Positions 8,286 to 17,667 are shown, counted from the stretch's first letter. The stretch: DNA of 37,391 nucleotides from Hugenholtzia roseola DSM 9546 (GCF_000422585.1 NZ_AUGI01000057.1:1-37391); one strand, 5' to 3'. Numbers and translations are program-made. The notes: generated by a model not told the origin, from the letters alone.

Positions 8286-8318
8286 AACCAGATTTTATTT
8301 CGTGTCAAATTAGACGCA

Positions 8319-8714
8319 CTACATTTCGGTTTTTGGTAGCTCGAAAAGTTGCATCAGCACTTCCAAAACCCATTCCCTTGGCGCATCACAAACGGCACTA
8401 AGTTGTTCTAAGTCGTAATTTTTCAACTGCAACAAAGTTTTGAGATAAAAGGCTGCGTTTTCCTTTTTTTCGGGCAGGCAGGAAAAAATAAGGCGAAACC
8501 ACTCCAAATCGGGAATCGCCTCTACTTTGTTTTTCCACTCTGTTTCAGACATTTCCTCAAAAAGGTTTGCTTTTTGGTATAAAATCTCAAATACAATTTT
8601 TTTGGCTAATGGCTTTGCTTTTTCTGCCTCCAAAGGGCTTAGAAAAGGCAAAACAAGGTGAATGAGCTTGTTGTATAGGGTATAAAAGTGTTCTCTTGAA
8701 GAAGCGTTTTCCAT
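8319..8714 (-). CDS. Small helical protein of unknown function; possible degenerate sigma-like protein
   Basis: A 131-aa, predicted all-helical, soluble protein with no family I can name. Its N-terminal half (HFYTLYNKLIHLVLPFLSPL, then EAEKAKPLAKKIVFEIL) has the spacing of an ECF sigma region 2 (LY-Y-LV, a break, then A-D-V-Q-V-F). The C-terminal half (FRLIFSCLPEKKENAAFYLK then NYDLEQLSAVCDAPREWVLE) resembles region 4, with a helix-turn-helix pattern L-YDLEQLSAVCDAPREWV. Conserved acidic and basic residues of real sigma factors are poorly kept and there is no linker of normal length. The ATG at 8714 follows a TTG at 8717. Function unknown; the sigma-like reading is an inference from pattern only. 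Confidence 0.6.
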   Translation of the reverse strand: MENASSREHFYTLYNKLIHLVLPFLSPLEAEKAKPLAKKIVFEILYQKANLFEEMSETEWKNKVEAIPDLEWFRLIFSCLPEKKENAAFYLKTLLQLKNYDLEQLSAVCDAPREWVLEVLMQLFELPKTEM

Positions 8715-8771
8715 CAATGGCAGGTTTTAAATTTTTAGATAAGCCTTTGTAAGACAAGGGGTTGTGTCAAA

Positions 8772-9749
8772 TTACAAGGCAGGGTTTCCGATATGAAAAA
8801 GCGCGTCGCCTTGCGTAACAACGGGTTGGTGATTGATAGCCACGATATAGCCGCTTTCGGGTGCAGGAATGTCGTAGTGCATCTCGCCAAAAGGGTCGGT
8901 GATGCTACCGATAAAGCGTCCCTTTTCTACAAAAATACCACTATCTACAAAGGCACGAAATACGCCTGAAATCTTAGCGCGTAGCCACCTTGTTTTGGCA
9001 AGTACAATGGAGGGCGGCGCGGTTTCGGCTTTTTTCATTTTTTTGATACCCTCTTCGTCTATCATACCCAAGTGGCGCATCAGGCGAAGTGTGCCACGCA
9101 TGCCCTCTTTTACGGGAGCGCGATTGAGGCGCATAGATTCGCCCCCTTCATACACCAAAATTGGCTTACCCAAACTTTGGGCATGCTCGCGAAATGATTT
9201 TTCACGTACTTTGGCATCAATAATAAAAGGCGGCGCAAAGGCACGCGCATATTCTTCGTTCCTACCCACGCCCAACATGCAGCGAATTTGGGAATAGTTA
9301 TTGATTTGTCCGCCGCCTGTATGAAAATCTACACCCAAATCTATGTGAGGCAAAATTTCTTTACTTACCACATGCGCCAAACGGCTCGCCAATGAGCCTT
9401 CCGCACTACCGGGAAAAGAGCGATTGATGTCTTTGCCGTCGGGAACGTCGCGCGAAAAATTGAGAAACCCATAAACATTGAGCAAGGGAATTGCTATTAC
9501 AGTGCCGCGCTTGGGAAAAAGCAACTGTTTGGCAATTAGCTGGCGGACAATTTCGATGCCATTGGTTTCGTTGCCATGCATGCCTGCCAAAAGCAAGAGT
9601 GTGCTGCCTTTTTCTACGGCACGAAAAACATAAACAGGCGTATCTATCTGCGTGCGCGAGGGCAGGCGTGCCACATTGATATTGATAAGGGCATGTTCGC
9701 CTGCTTCTATGGTTGTGCCATAAAGGGTTAGGGGCGGATTGGTTTTCAT
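8772..9749 (-). CDS. Succinylglutamate desuccinylase / aspartoacylase family metallohydrolase
   Basis: Predicted zinc-dependent M14-like hydrolase that cleaves an N-acyl amino acid or similar amide in the cytoplasm. The zinc motif GMHGNETNGIEI (HxxE) lies near residue 58, with NVYGFLNFSRDVPDGKDINR (substrate-binding arginines) near residue 95-110 and the third ligand in GVDFHTGGG near residue 138. The C-terminal region (about 235-325) with GVFRAFVDSGIFVEKGRFIG, EMHYDIPAPESGYIVAINHQ is a barrel domain like that of AstE/AspA relatives. At 325 aa it is of usual length. It follows the small protein on the same strand at 57 bases. The substrate cannot be told. Confidence 0.88.
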   Translation of the reverse strand: MKTNPPLTLYGTTIEAGEHALININVARLPSRTQIDTPVYVFRAVEKGSTLLLLAGMHGNETNGIEIVRQLIAKQLLFPKRGTVIAIPLLNVYGFLNFSRDVPDGKDINRSFPGSAEGSLASRLAHVVSKEILPHIDLGVDFHTGGGQINNYSQIRCMLGVGRNEEYARAFAPPFIIDAKVREKSFREHAQSLGKPILVYEGGESMRLNRAPVKEGMRGTLRLMRHLGMIDEEGIKKMKKAETAPPSIVLAKTRWLRAKISGVFRAFVDSGIFVEKGRFIGSITDPFGEMHYDIPAPESGYIVAINHQPVVTQGDALFHIGNPAL

Positions 9750-9832
9750 AAAAATAGGTTAAAAGCCGCTATGATTTTTTATGATTTTGTGTTTTTTGTA
9801 TCTTTTTTGTCTTTTTCTTTTTTGTCAGATTT

Positions 9833-9880
9833 TTTGTAGGGACAATACACTGTCTTGTCCGAAGTTAAGTTGGAATAAAG
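9833..9880. repeat. GGACAAGG hairpin repeat, copy 3
   Basis: TGTAGGGACAATACACTGTC followed by TTGTCCGAAGTTAAGTTGGAATAAAG matches copy 1 closely on both sides of the loop; GGACAATACA and TGTCTTGTCC are near-complementary. It sits downstream of the TPR-like gene and upstream of the aspartoacylase start. Confidence 0.55.
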
Positions 9881-9936
9881 TTGCATATCCAGACCCAAAA
9901 TCGAGCGCAAGCCAAATTTTATTTCCAATACCAGCA

Positions 9937-11805
9937 CTACATCTCTTCCTTTCGCCAAGCCTGTTGGTAGGCTTTCTGAAAACCTTTGAGTGAAGTGGCA
10001 AAAATGCCATACTTGCTAATTTCTGTTTCCCAATTCTTATCCTTGTCAAAATCTTTTCGCGCCAAATCTGCCGCCAAAGTTTTGAAATCTTGGTACTTCA
10101 TATCGGCTAACCCTTCTAAGGCTAAAAGCGTAAGGGCAGGATTTTCTATGCAAAAAAAGACGGCAGCCTGATGCAACCAAAGTTCTTCGGCTTGGTCTAA
10201 AAAGCCTTGTGCTACCCAAAGGCTATCCTGCGTAAGGGAAATATAGGCAGAAACAAGCTGAAAAGTCTTGCTATTTTTTCCGCTGTTGTTGTTTTTACTT
10301 TCAAGATTTTGCCTTTCCTGAAAGGCTGCATCTATCGCCTGACGCATCTGCTCCTGCAATAGTTCTTTTTCTGCATTTAAAATCTGCTCATAATTCTGAT
10401 AAGTCTGATTGCCTTGTGGCAGTAGGTATAAATAATTTTCTTTGAAAGCATTTCCCTTTCGCCAATATTTGCAGGCATTTTGGAAATCTTCTAAGTAGAG
10501 TGCTGTTTTTAGCTCGGCAATCCAAAACTCCATGCCGTTGAGCGTCGCTTCTTCTATCTTGCTTTTAAGTTCGCCCTGACAATCTTGCTTGACATTGACG
10601 GTTTGGCAAATATCTGCTGCCTCATCATAAAAAGCGAAAGACTTATCGAAGTCTAAATTTTTGTGAAAATAATTTGCCCTACGAACAAAGTAGGCGTACA
10701 TGTCGCGATAAAGCGCACGCATGGGGGCTTCCAAATTCGTATCCTGTGCCAAATGCAAACGGATAAAATCGAGATGCTCTTTGGCTACTTCAAAATCGCC
10801 TGCTTGGTAGGCTTGTCGTGCCAGTTGGTAGTGGGCAGGCAGGAAATCGTATTTAAGGGTCAGTAGTTTTGTAAAAAGATAAGAAGCGGAATTGTCTTGC
10901 CCTGCTTCTAACTTTGCCAATCCCTGTTCGTAAAGGGCTTGACACTGTGTAAGGTCGGGCGGATAGAGAGCTTCTTTTTCTTTGCGATAGGCTTGGTAGA
11001 GGCGTGTCCAATTTTTGCGAAGCAAGATGGGGTCGTTTTCATGCAAAGGAAGAATTTGTTTGAAAGCCTGCGCCTCTTGTAGCGTATTGCTGACCTGATT
11101 GAGGCGATTTTCGCGCTCCTGCGCTGCTAATTCCTTGCTTTGCAGGCTAAAAAGAATTTGGTCGGCTTCGCGCAATTTGTCGGCTTGGGTGTAATACTTG
11201 TCTATTTGTTGTAAATAGGCTAAGGCTTTTTGCGCCTGATTGTCGTCGAAGCTAAAATTGCGAATGACAATTTGTAGATTTTGTAAAATAGCATTTGATT
11301 TTTCGCTGCTTTGTGTAAAAAGCGGCTCTAAGACCACTCTTTTAGAACTTTCCTGCTCCCATTGCAAGGCTTTAAATTCGCGCATGACCATCTTGTCTTC
11401 GACTTGTAACAACAAAAGGTCGATGGCTTGGGGAAAAAGCAAGGGTTTGAGGTTGAAGCCACGATACTCGGCATCTACTTTTTTGAGCGAAAGTTGTAAA
11501 GCGGGTTTTAAATATTCACTTGGGTCTTGGTTTGATTCTTGGGAAGACTGCTGCGAAAGCGTGTCTTTTTGCGTCGTATCTGCCCAAACTACGGGTTCAT
11601 AGTTCCATTTTTCTTCCAAATGCAGCGTTAGGCTTTCTACATTGAGCTGTCGGAGCAGTTCGGAGATATAAGGCGATTTTTGGTTTTCGCGCTGAAAAGT
11701 ATAAAGCAGTTCGTTGTTTTTTTCATAAACCTGCCCTCGACTTTGGAAAGTCAAGCCTATCATAAAAAAAAGAAAAGGAAAAATAAAAAAACAGGCGTTT
11801 TTCAT
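9937..11805 (-). CDS. Secreted TPR-like helical repeat protein of unknown function
   Basis: A 622-aa protein with an N-terminal signal peptide (MKNACFFIFPFLFFMIGLTF, cleavage near SRG-Q). After a Gln/Ser-rich region come long amphipathic helices. Around residues 290-450 there are tetratricopeptide-like units such as ALYEQGLAKLEAGQDNSASY, LPAHYQLARQAYQAGDFEVA and KNLDFDKSFAFYDEAADI, with the A/G-Y spacing of TPRs. No catalytic motif is visible. The frame can be extended to a TTG at 11859, overlapping the previous gene, but the ATG at 11805 is directly followed by the signal peptide. It lies 37 bases downstream of the SpoIIE-type phosphatase and probably shares its mRNA, which suggests a periplasmic partner, though this is inference. 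Confidence 0.75.
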   Translation of the reverse strand: MKNACFFIFPFLFFMIGLTFQSRGQVYEKNNELLYTFQRENQKSPYISELLRQLNVESLTLHLEEKWNYEPVVWADTTQKDTLSQQSSQESNQDPSEYLKPALQLSLKKVDAEYRGFNLKPLLFPQAIDLLLLQVEDKMVMREFKALQWEQESSKRVVLEPLFTQSSEKSNAILQNLQIVIRNFSFDDNQAQKALAYLQQIDKYYTQADKLREADQILFSLQSKELAAQERENRLNQVSNTLQEAQAFKQILPLHENDPILLRKNWTRLYQAYRKEKEALYPPDLTQCQALYEQGLAKLEAGQDNSASYLFTKLLTLKYDFLPAHYQLARQAYQAGDFEVAKEHLDFIRLHLAQDTNLEAPMRALYRDMYAYFVRRANYFHKNLDFDKSFAFYDEAADICQTVNVKQDCQGELKSKIEEATLNGMEFWIAELKTALYLEDFQNACKYWRKGNAFKENYLYLLPQGNQTYQNYEQILNAEKELLQEQMRQAIDAAFQERQNLESKNNNSGKNSKTFQLVSAYISLTQDSLWVAQGFLDQAEELWLHQAAVFFCIENPALTLLALEGLADMKYQDFKTLAADLARKDFDKDKNWETEISKYGIFATSLKGFQKAYQQAWRKEEM

Positions 11806-11842
11806 ACAATTTGAAAATTTTAATACGAATTTGAATACAAAC

Positions 11843-14035
11843 CTATATGCGAAAAGCAATCACCAAAATGTCGTCAATCTGTTTGCCTGCCCCTTTGCCG
11901 ATACCTTCTAATACCCACTGATTGAGCGTATTTTCAAGTTGTTGTCGTTGGGTTTCAAAAGGCAGGTCGTGAATTTGAAGGAGCAACTGCTTGAAGTTCT
12001 TGCTCATAAACTTACGCCCCTCTCTGCCGCCAAATTGGTCTTGATAGCCGTCTGTGTAGAGATAAAACGTCTGGTTGGGCAAAATCGGTATGTTATGTTT
12101 TTGGTAGCGGAAATTTTTTTCTTTGGCGATAGTAGAGCCTATGCCTTTGCTGTCGGCTTTTACGATTTTGGGCTGCCCCTGCTCTACATAGAAAAGCGAA
12201 TTTTTTGCACCTGCAAAAGCAAGACGGCTTTCCTCTTGATAAAGCGTACAAAGGGCAATGTCCATGCCATCTTGTACTTTGGTTTCTTCCTGTCGCAGGA
12301 GTTTGGAAATGCCGCTATCCAAAAGATTTAGGATTTGGTCGGGTTCGGTAATTTGTTTCGAAACCACAATTTCATGCAGCAAGTCATTGGCTATCAAGGA
12401 CATAAAAGCCCCCGGTACGCCATGCCCTGTGCAGTCGACGGCTGCCACTACAATCGCTTTTCCTGCCTTTGCATCTTGCGTTTCTACCAAAAAGTAAAAA
12501 TCGCCACTGACGATGTCGCGCGGTCGGAAAAAGACCATCGAGTTGGGCAAAAGCCGCTCAAAGGTTGCTTTTTCGGGTAGCATCGCCTCTTGTATGCGCT
12601 TGGCATAGGTGATGCTATCGGTAATATCTTGGTTTTTTTGTTCGATAAGGCGATGTTGCTCATTGATTTGCTCCAAATTAAGGGACAGTTCTTCATTGAT
12701 AAGATTTAGCTCTTCGGTGCGTTCCTGTACCCTATGCTCCAAAATTTTGTTTTGGTCTTCTGTAATGCGCCTATTTTCTTCGGAAATGCGCAGGGCTTCT
12801 GCCTGTGCTTTTTCTTTTTCTTTTTTGTAAAAATTGATTTTATCTGCCAAAGCAAAAGAGAGAAGCAAAATTTCTACTACTGTCCCCATTTCAAGGGCGT
12901 GACGTGTGAAATTATTGTAGGGCAAAACGCCTATTCCTGCCAAGACAAAAATCACAATAAAAATCATATAAATACCCCAAGCGGTAAAAAAATACTTGGC
13001 AGGTGCGTACTTGCGCAAATAGACCCGAATGGCGGTATAAATCAGATAAAACGCGCCAAAAAATACGGATAATTGATTAAAAATAGAGGCATAAGCCGCT
13101 CCTTTTTCGGGTATCCATAAAACCAAAATCGCAACGACATAGACCGCCATAAAGAAGTAATAGCCCCAACGCAGTGAGGGTATGATTTGGCGAATATTGA
13201 GAAAACTAAGGGCGAAAATCATCGAAAAAATCCCTGCCACAGAAATTGTAATGGGACCATTTTCACCCAAAAAAACATTCAAATCGTCGCACACATATTC
13301 AAAAACAAAACCTTTTAGCTGCCCCGAAGAGATGCCTGTAAAGATAAGATACAAGACATAGAGAAAATAGTTGTGGTCGCGGACGGTTAAATATAAAAAT
13401 AAGTTGTATAAAGCAATTAGCACGATAAAGCCGTAAAAAATGCCGTACAGAAAGTCTGACTGGTGGTTTCGCTCAAAAAAAGCGGATAGCGTTCCTACAT
13501 TTACCTCGAACTGCATATATTCACTTCTGCCTCTTAGGTAGATTCTTTGCGCCTGATTTTGCGGTAATTTTATATCAAAAAAGAGATGATTGTTGCGATA
13601 GCTTCGTTTTTTATAGGGTTGGAAACGCCCGATAACTTCGGAGCATTGATACGTTCCCGTAGAGTCGGGGGTGCAGACAAAAACATCTAAATTTGGACTT
13701 GCAATTTCAAGAATCCAATCTTGCTGTGCAGTTTTGTTTTCCAAATTCAAGACGCACCAGACGGGATACTCGGCATTTCCGAAGTTTAGCGTCGTATTTT
13801 GATGTGCCAAAAAATTTCCTTTTTGGTCTAAAAGGCGAATTTGCGCCAAATCTGCCTTCCACGTGCTATCGAGGTAGTAGCCCAAATCTGCCCCTAAGCT
13901 ATAAATGGTGTCCCTTTTTTCTAAAAGAAAGGGCTTTTCGCCGACAAAAGTAGTAGGAAGGTTTTGCGCTTTTGAAGGTTGAATCTGAAAGGGCAGCAAA
14001 AAAATGCTTATCGCGAAAATAAAAAACCGAAGCAT
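11843..14035 (-). CDS. 7TMR-DISM receptor with SpoIIE-type protein phosphatase domain
   Basis: Membrane signalling protein: an extracellular DISM beta-sandwich (about residues 30-190 from the chosen start), seven transmembrane helices (about 205-395, starting FLYGIFYGFIVLIALYNLFL), a coiled coil (about 400-470, Glu/Lys/Gln-rich), and a C-terminal PP2C/SpoIIE serine phosphatase. The phosphatase metal residues are all visible: RDIVSGDFYF, AVDCTGHGVPGAFMSLIA, FYLYTDGYQDQFGG and KQIDDILVIAF. It probably turns a periplasmic ligand into dephosphorylation of an anti-anti-sigma-type protein, as for relatives. Starts at 14125 and 14113 are also ATG; 14035 is preferred because MLRFFIFAISIFLLPF then QIQPSKAQ is a clean signal peptide. 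It is followed closely by the TPR-like gene. Confidence 0.9.
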   Translation of the reverse strand: MLRFFIFAISIFLLPFQIQPSKAQNLPTTFVGEKPFLLEKRDTIYSLGADLGYYLDSTWKADLAQIRLLDQKGNFLAHQNTTLNFGNAEYPVWCVLNLENKTAQQDWILEIASPNLDVFVCTPDSTGTYQCSEVIGRFQPYKKRSYRNNHLFFDIKLPQNQAQRIYLRGRSEYMQFEVNVGTLSAFFERNHQSDFLYGIFYGFIVLIALYNLFLYLTVRDHNYFLYVLYLIFTGISSGQLKGFVFEYVCDDLNVFLGENGPITISVAGIFSMIFALSFLNIRQIIPSLRWGYYFFMAVYVVAILVLWIPEKGAAYASIFNQLSVFFGAFYLIYTAIRVYLRKYAPAKYFFTAWGIYMIFIVIFVLAGIGVLPYNNFTRHALEMGTVVEILLLSFALADKINFYKKEKEKAQAEALRISEENRRITEDQNKILEHRVQERTEELNLINEELSLNLEQINEQHRLIEQKNQDITDSITYAKRIQEAMLPEKATFERLLPNSMVFFRPRDIVSGDFYFLVETQDAKAGKAIVVAAVDCTGHGVPGAFMSLIANDLLHEIVVSKQITEPDQILNLLDSGISKLLRQEETKVQDGMDIALCTLYQEESRLAFAGAKNSLFYVEQGQPKIVKADSKGIGSTIAKEKNFRYQKHNIPILPNQTFYLYTDGYQDQFGGREGRKFMSKNFKQLLLQIHDLPFETQRQQLENTLNQWVLEGIGKGAGKQIDDILVIAFRI

Positions 14036-14301
14036 AAAAATCCGAAAAAGAGAACCCAAAAAAAATGACCCAAAAGAAGGTATTAAATAGGTAAGTAGAG
14101 CAGTCTTAGGCATAGAAATGGACATAGTGCGTATTCAGAAAAAGGGTAGCAATATTTTGGAAACAAGTCGGAAAGACCTCGCCTTTCTACACACAAGCAC
14201 CGAAAGGCTGTTGGGGTAAAATTTAAGGCAGCAAGCTACAAAATATTAGCCAAATTTCATATAGCTTTTTTCCGCAACGGCGCGAGTTGGGGCTTTTTTT
14301 G

Positions 14302-14309
14302 TACTTTTG
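14302..14309 (+). promoter_or_regulatory. Possible -7 box for ychF
   Basis: TACTTTTG (followed by C) matches TAnnTTTG and would place the transcript start about 40 bases ahead of the ATG at 14359. No convincing -33 TTG is present at 19-21 bases upstream. Confidence 0.35.
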
Positions 14310-14358
14310 CCCTCCAAATGTCTTATTCATATCTTTTCAATAACCCTTTACCAAACAC

Positions 14359-15456
14359 ATGGGATTACGCTGTGGGATTGTAGGTTTGCCCAATGTAGGA
14401 AAATCTACCCTTTTTAATGCCCTTTCAAGTGCGAAAGCCGAATCTGCCAACTATCCATTTTGTACCATCGAGCCAAATGTAGGCGTGGTTACAGTTCCCG
14501 ATACGCGCCTTACCGAATTAGAAAAATTAGTCAATCCTGAACGTACAGTGCCTACTATCATCGAGTTTGTCGATATTGCAGGGCTTGTCAGGGGTGCAAG
14601 CAAGGGTGAAGGTCTGGGCAATCAATTTTTGGGGAACATTCGCGAAGTAGATGCCATTGTGCATGTGGTGCGCTGTTTCGACGACGACAATATCATTCAC
14701 GTAGATGGCAAAGTAAGCCCCATCTCTGATAAAGAAACCATCGATTTTGAGCTACAACTCAAAGACCTCGAAACCATAGAAAAACGCCTACAACGCCTTT
14801 TAAAGGCGGCTAAGGCAGGCGATAAGACCGCTCAAAAAGAAGTTGCCGTCTTTGAAAAATACAAAACACACTTAGAGCAGGGCAAAAATGCGCGTGCTTT
14901 GGAAGTTTCGCCCGAAGAGTATGAAATTGTGCGCGAAGCCTTTTTGCTGACCATAAAGCCTGTTATTTATGTAGCCAATGTAGATGAAAAGTCTATTCAC
15001 ACAGGAAACAAACACGTCGAGACCCTGAAAGCTGCCGTAGCAGAGGAGCAAGCCGAAGTCGTTATGGTCTGTGCTGCCTTAGAGTCGCAAATTGCTGTCA
15101 TTGAAGACCCTGACGAGCGCACCATGTTTTTAGAGGAATACAATTTGGAAGAATCAGGTCTGAACAAGCTCATTCGCGCTTCTTATGGTTTGCTTAATTT
15201 AATTACCTATTTTACGGCAGGCGTGAAAGAAGTACGCGCCTGGACAATTAAGCGCGGCTGGAAAGCTCCGCAGGCGGCAGGCGTGATTCATTCCGACTTT
15301 GAACGCGGTTTTATTCGTGCCGAAGTCATTAAATTTGATGATTACCTCAAATACAAAACCGAAGTAGCCATCAAAGAAGCAGGTAAAATGGGCGTAGAGG
15401 GCAAGGAATATGTCGTACAAGATGGCGACATTATGCACTTCCGCTTCAATGTGTAG
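14359..15456 (+). CDS. ychF: Redox-regulated ATPase YchF (OBG-family)
   Basis: Universally conserved P-loop NTPase of the Obg family that hydrolyses ATP rather than GTP and binds ribosomes; linked to oxidative-stress response. The P-loop [14 protein letters not shown] is at residues 8-21, [11 protein letters not shown] (switch I) near 35, and [20 protein letters not shown] (switch II) near residue 71. The G4 motif is NVDE (VANVDEKS) instead of NKxD, the change that explains ATP preference in this family. The coiled-coil helical insertion (about 125-200) and C-terminal TGS domain ending [18 protein letters not shown] are complete. Length 365 aa is standard. A terminator follows at 15700-15735. 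Confidence 0.97.
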   Translation: MGLRCGIVGLPNVGKSTLFNALSSAKAESANYPFCTIEPNVGVVTVPDTRLTELEKLVNPERTVPTIIEFVDIAGLVRGASKGEGLGNQFLGNIREVDAIVHVVRCFDDDNIIHVDGKVSPISDKETIDFELQLKDLETIEKRLQRLLKAAKAGDKTAQKEVAVFEKYKTHLEQGKNARALEVSPEEYEIVREAFLLTIKPVIYVANVDEKSIHTGNKHVETLKAAVAEEQAEVVMVCAALESQIAVIEDPDERTMFLEEYNLEESGLNKLIRASYGLLNLITYFTAGVKEVRAWTIKRGWKAPQAAGVIHSDFERGFIRAEVIKFDDYLKYKTEVAIKEAGKMGVEGKEYVVQDGDIMHFRFNV

Positions 15457-15509
15457 CCTGCAAGAAGGTATGGAAGGAGGTTATTACAGCGGTCAGAAAG
15501 TCAAAAACG

Positions 15510-15690
15510 AGGTTTTGTGCTTCGCGCAAGCCTGCTGAACCCCCACCCTGCCCTCCCCCCATAGGGAAGGGTTCGAAAACCAAATCATTTTTTTATGCGA
15601 AGCATAAAAAAATGATACCGCATAAAAGCCCCTCCCTTTGGGGGCGGGGTTTGGGGTGGGGTGCATTTAAGGCTTTTATCGTTGTAACAA
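15510..15690. repeat. Nested palindromic dispersed element, copy C (most complete)
   Basis: Same element as at 5340-5515. It contains TTGTGC-TTC-GCGCAA, the C-rich arm (15539-15572), a perfect 15-bp stem at 15584-15616 (ATCA, seven T, ATGC, loop GAA, then exact complement), and a G-rich right arm (about 15627-15661) that is the imperfect complement of the C-rich arm. The whole can fold as one long hairpin with a second inside it. The stem sequence differs from copy B (ATGC against TGCA end) yet both pair perfectly, so the structure appears to be kept. It then shares the tail GTGCATTTAAGGCTTTTATC. Confidence 0.72.
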
Positions 15691-15699
15691 CACTGTTTG

Positions 15700-15735
15700 A
15701 ATTAGGGACAAGCCAAGCTTGTCCCTAATTTTTTT
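15700..15735 (+). terminator. Terminator hairpin after ychF, made of a GGACAAG repeat (copy 4)
   Basis: AATTAGGGACAAGC (15700-15713), loop CAA, GCTTGTCCCTAATT (15717-15730), then a T-run to 15735: a perfect 14-bp stem with a U-tract in the + direction. The AGGGACAAG arms are the same as in the dispersed hairpins at 1575, 8241 and 9833, suggesting that this repeat family doubles as transcription terminators. Confidence 0.75.
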
Positions 15736-15792
15736 GCTATTTTTTACTGCCTTTTCTACTTTTTTCTAAATAGTGGAAAGTTTAGGTAAAAT

Positions 15793-17463
15793 TTAGGTCT
15801 GGATAGCACCAACATTGTAACGGCGCGTGATAGGCGCGTGATTTGCCGCTTCAATGCCCATAGAGATAGCCTTTCGGGTTTCGGCAGGGTCTATAATGCC
15901 GTCAATCCAAAGACGTGCCGCCGCATAATAAGGCGACGTTTGTTTTTCGTATCGCTGCGTAATTTCTTCTAAAAGTTGCTGCTCCTCTTCGGGCGAAACG
16001 GTTTTGCCTTTTGCCTGCTCGGTAGCAACGCGAATTTGTAGTAGCGTTTTTGCCGCCGCTGCTCCACTCATAACGGCAATTTTGGCAGTAGGATAGGCAA
16101 AAATAAGGCGTGGGTCATAAGCCTTTCCACACATAGCGTAATTGCCTGCGCCATAGGAATTTCCAACGACAATCGTGAATTTGGGGACAACCGAAGCCGC
16201 CATCGCACTCACAAGTTTTGCTCCGTCTTTGATAATCCCCCCTTGTTCGGAGCGGCTTCCTACCATAAAACCTGTAACGTCATGTAGGAAAAGAAGCGGA
16301 ATTTTTTTCTGATTGCAGGTCATGATAAAACGCGCTGCCTTATCTGCCGAATCGGAATACACTACGCCGCCCATCTGCATTTCTTTTTTACCACTTTTCA
16401 AAATTGTGCGCTGATTGGCGACAATGCCGACCGCCCAGCCTTCTATGCGTGCGTGTCCGCAGATAATGGTCTTGCCGTATTCGTTTTTGTAGGGTTCGAA
16501 AGAGGATTCATCTACCAAACGCTCGATAATTTCCATCATATCATAAGGCTTGGCTCTATCGGCAGGCAAGATGCCATAAATTTCTTTGGGGTCTTTTTGC
16601 GGCGGCTTGGCTTCGATGCGATTAAAGCCTGCCTTTTCGGGTTCGCCAATTTTATCAAAAATCTTTTTGATAGCATCTAAACAGGCTTCGTCGTTGGGGT
16701 ATTTGTTGTCTGTAACACCTGAAATTTCACAGTGCATCTTTGCCCCGCCTAATTCTTCGGCACTGACATCTTCACCAATGGCGGATTTTACCAAATAAGG
16801 TCCCGCCAAAAAGACCGACCCCGTACCTTCTACAATCAAAGCCTCATCTGACATAATGGGCAAATACGCGCCACCTGCCACACAACTGCCCATAATTGCC
16901 GCCACCTGAATAATCCCTTCTGACGACATCAAGGCGTTATTGCGAAAGATGCGCCCAAAATGCTCTTTGTCGGCAAAAATCTCATCTTGTAGGGGTAGGA
17001 AAATGCCTGCGCTATCTACTAAGTAGATGATAGGGAGCTTGTTTTCCATCGCAATTTCTTGTGCGCGAAGGTTCTTTTTGCCCGTAATCGGAAACCAAGC
17101 CCCTGCTTTCACAGTGGCATCATTGGCAACGATAACACACTGCCTGCCCGACACATAGCCAATCCCCGTAACCACGCCTGCCGAAGGGCAGCCCCCCCAT
17201 TCCTGATACATATCTTCGCCTGCTAAGGCACCAATTTCGAGGAAACGGCTGTCTGCATCGATAAGATAAGCAATTCGCTCTCTTGCCGTAAGTTTGCCTT
17301 TTGATTTGTGTTGTTCAATTTTTTTCTTTCCTCCGCCGAGTGCGATTTTATCGAGGCGTGCTTTCAGTTGGAAGGAAAGCTGTTTATTGAAATCTTCATT
17401 TTTATTAAACTCCAAATCTACTTTTTGTTCCGTAGAAACGGAAGAGTGTGTAGGAGTAGCCAT
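15793..17463 (-). CDS. Acyl-CoA carboxylase, carboxyltransferase (beta) subunit, methylcrotonoyl-CoA type
   Basis: Biotin-dependent carboxyltransferase subunit that moves the carboxyl group from carboxybiotin to an acyl-CoA. At 556 aa it has the usual length. The N-terminal crotonase-like half contains WGGCPSAGVVTGIGYVSGRQ, NDATVKAGAWFPITGKKNLR, and the stretch VDSAGIFLPLQDEIF plus MGSCVAGGAYLPIMSDEA, which resembles methylcrotonoyl-CoA carboxylase beta more than propionyl-CoA carboxylase beta. The C-terminal half has FLHDVTGFMVGSRSEQGGII and GNSYGAGNYAMCGKAYDPR. A leucine-degradation role is therefore likely. The biotin carboxylase/carrier subunit is not adjacent; it must be encoded elsewhere. 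The ATG at 17463 gives a short polar N-terminus. Confidence 0.93.
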   Translation of the reverse strand: MATPTHSSVSTEQKVDLEFNKNEDFNKQLSFQLKARLDKIALGGGKKKIEQHKSKGKLTARERIAYLIDADSRFLEIGALAGEDMYQEWGGCPSAGVVTGIGYVSGRQCVIVANDATVKAGAWFPITGKKNLRAQEIAMENKLPIIYLVDSAGIFLPLQDEIFADKEHFGRIFRNNALMSSEGIIQVAAIMGSCVAGGAYLPIMSDEALIVEGTGSVFLAGPYLVKSAIGEDVSAEELGGAKMHCEISGVTDNKYPNDEACLDAIKKIFDKIGEPEKAGFNRIEAKPPQKDPKEIYGILPADRAKPYDMMEIIERLVDESSFEPYKNEYGKTIICGHARIEGWAVGIVANQRTILKSGKKEMQMGGVVYSDSADKAARFIMTCNQKKIPLLFLHDVTGFMVGSRSEQGGIIKDGAKLVSAMAASVVPKFTIVVGNSYGAGNYAMCGKAYDPRLIFAYPTAKIAVMSGAAAAKTLLQIRVATEQAKGKTVSPEEEQQLLEEITQRYEKQTSPYYAAARLWIDGIIDPAETRKAISMGIEAANHAPITRRYNVGAIQT

Positions 17464-17667
17464 AGAAGTATAGTTTGTGATAAGGAAATGACTTGCTTGT
17501 GCTTTCTACAAAGCAACAACATTTTTTCCGATTTTGCAAATGCAAATGCTTTATCTGCACAGCGGCAAGATTTCGAGCGGCTCTATTTTGAGCCTTGCTT
17601 CTTGGTTTATTCACACGCCGTTCTTAAAAGGGTCTTAAAAGGTGCGTAGGGGTTTGCATTTTTTTTC

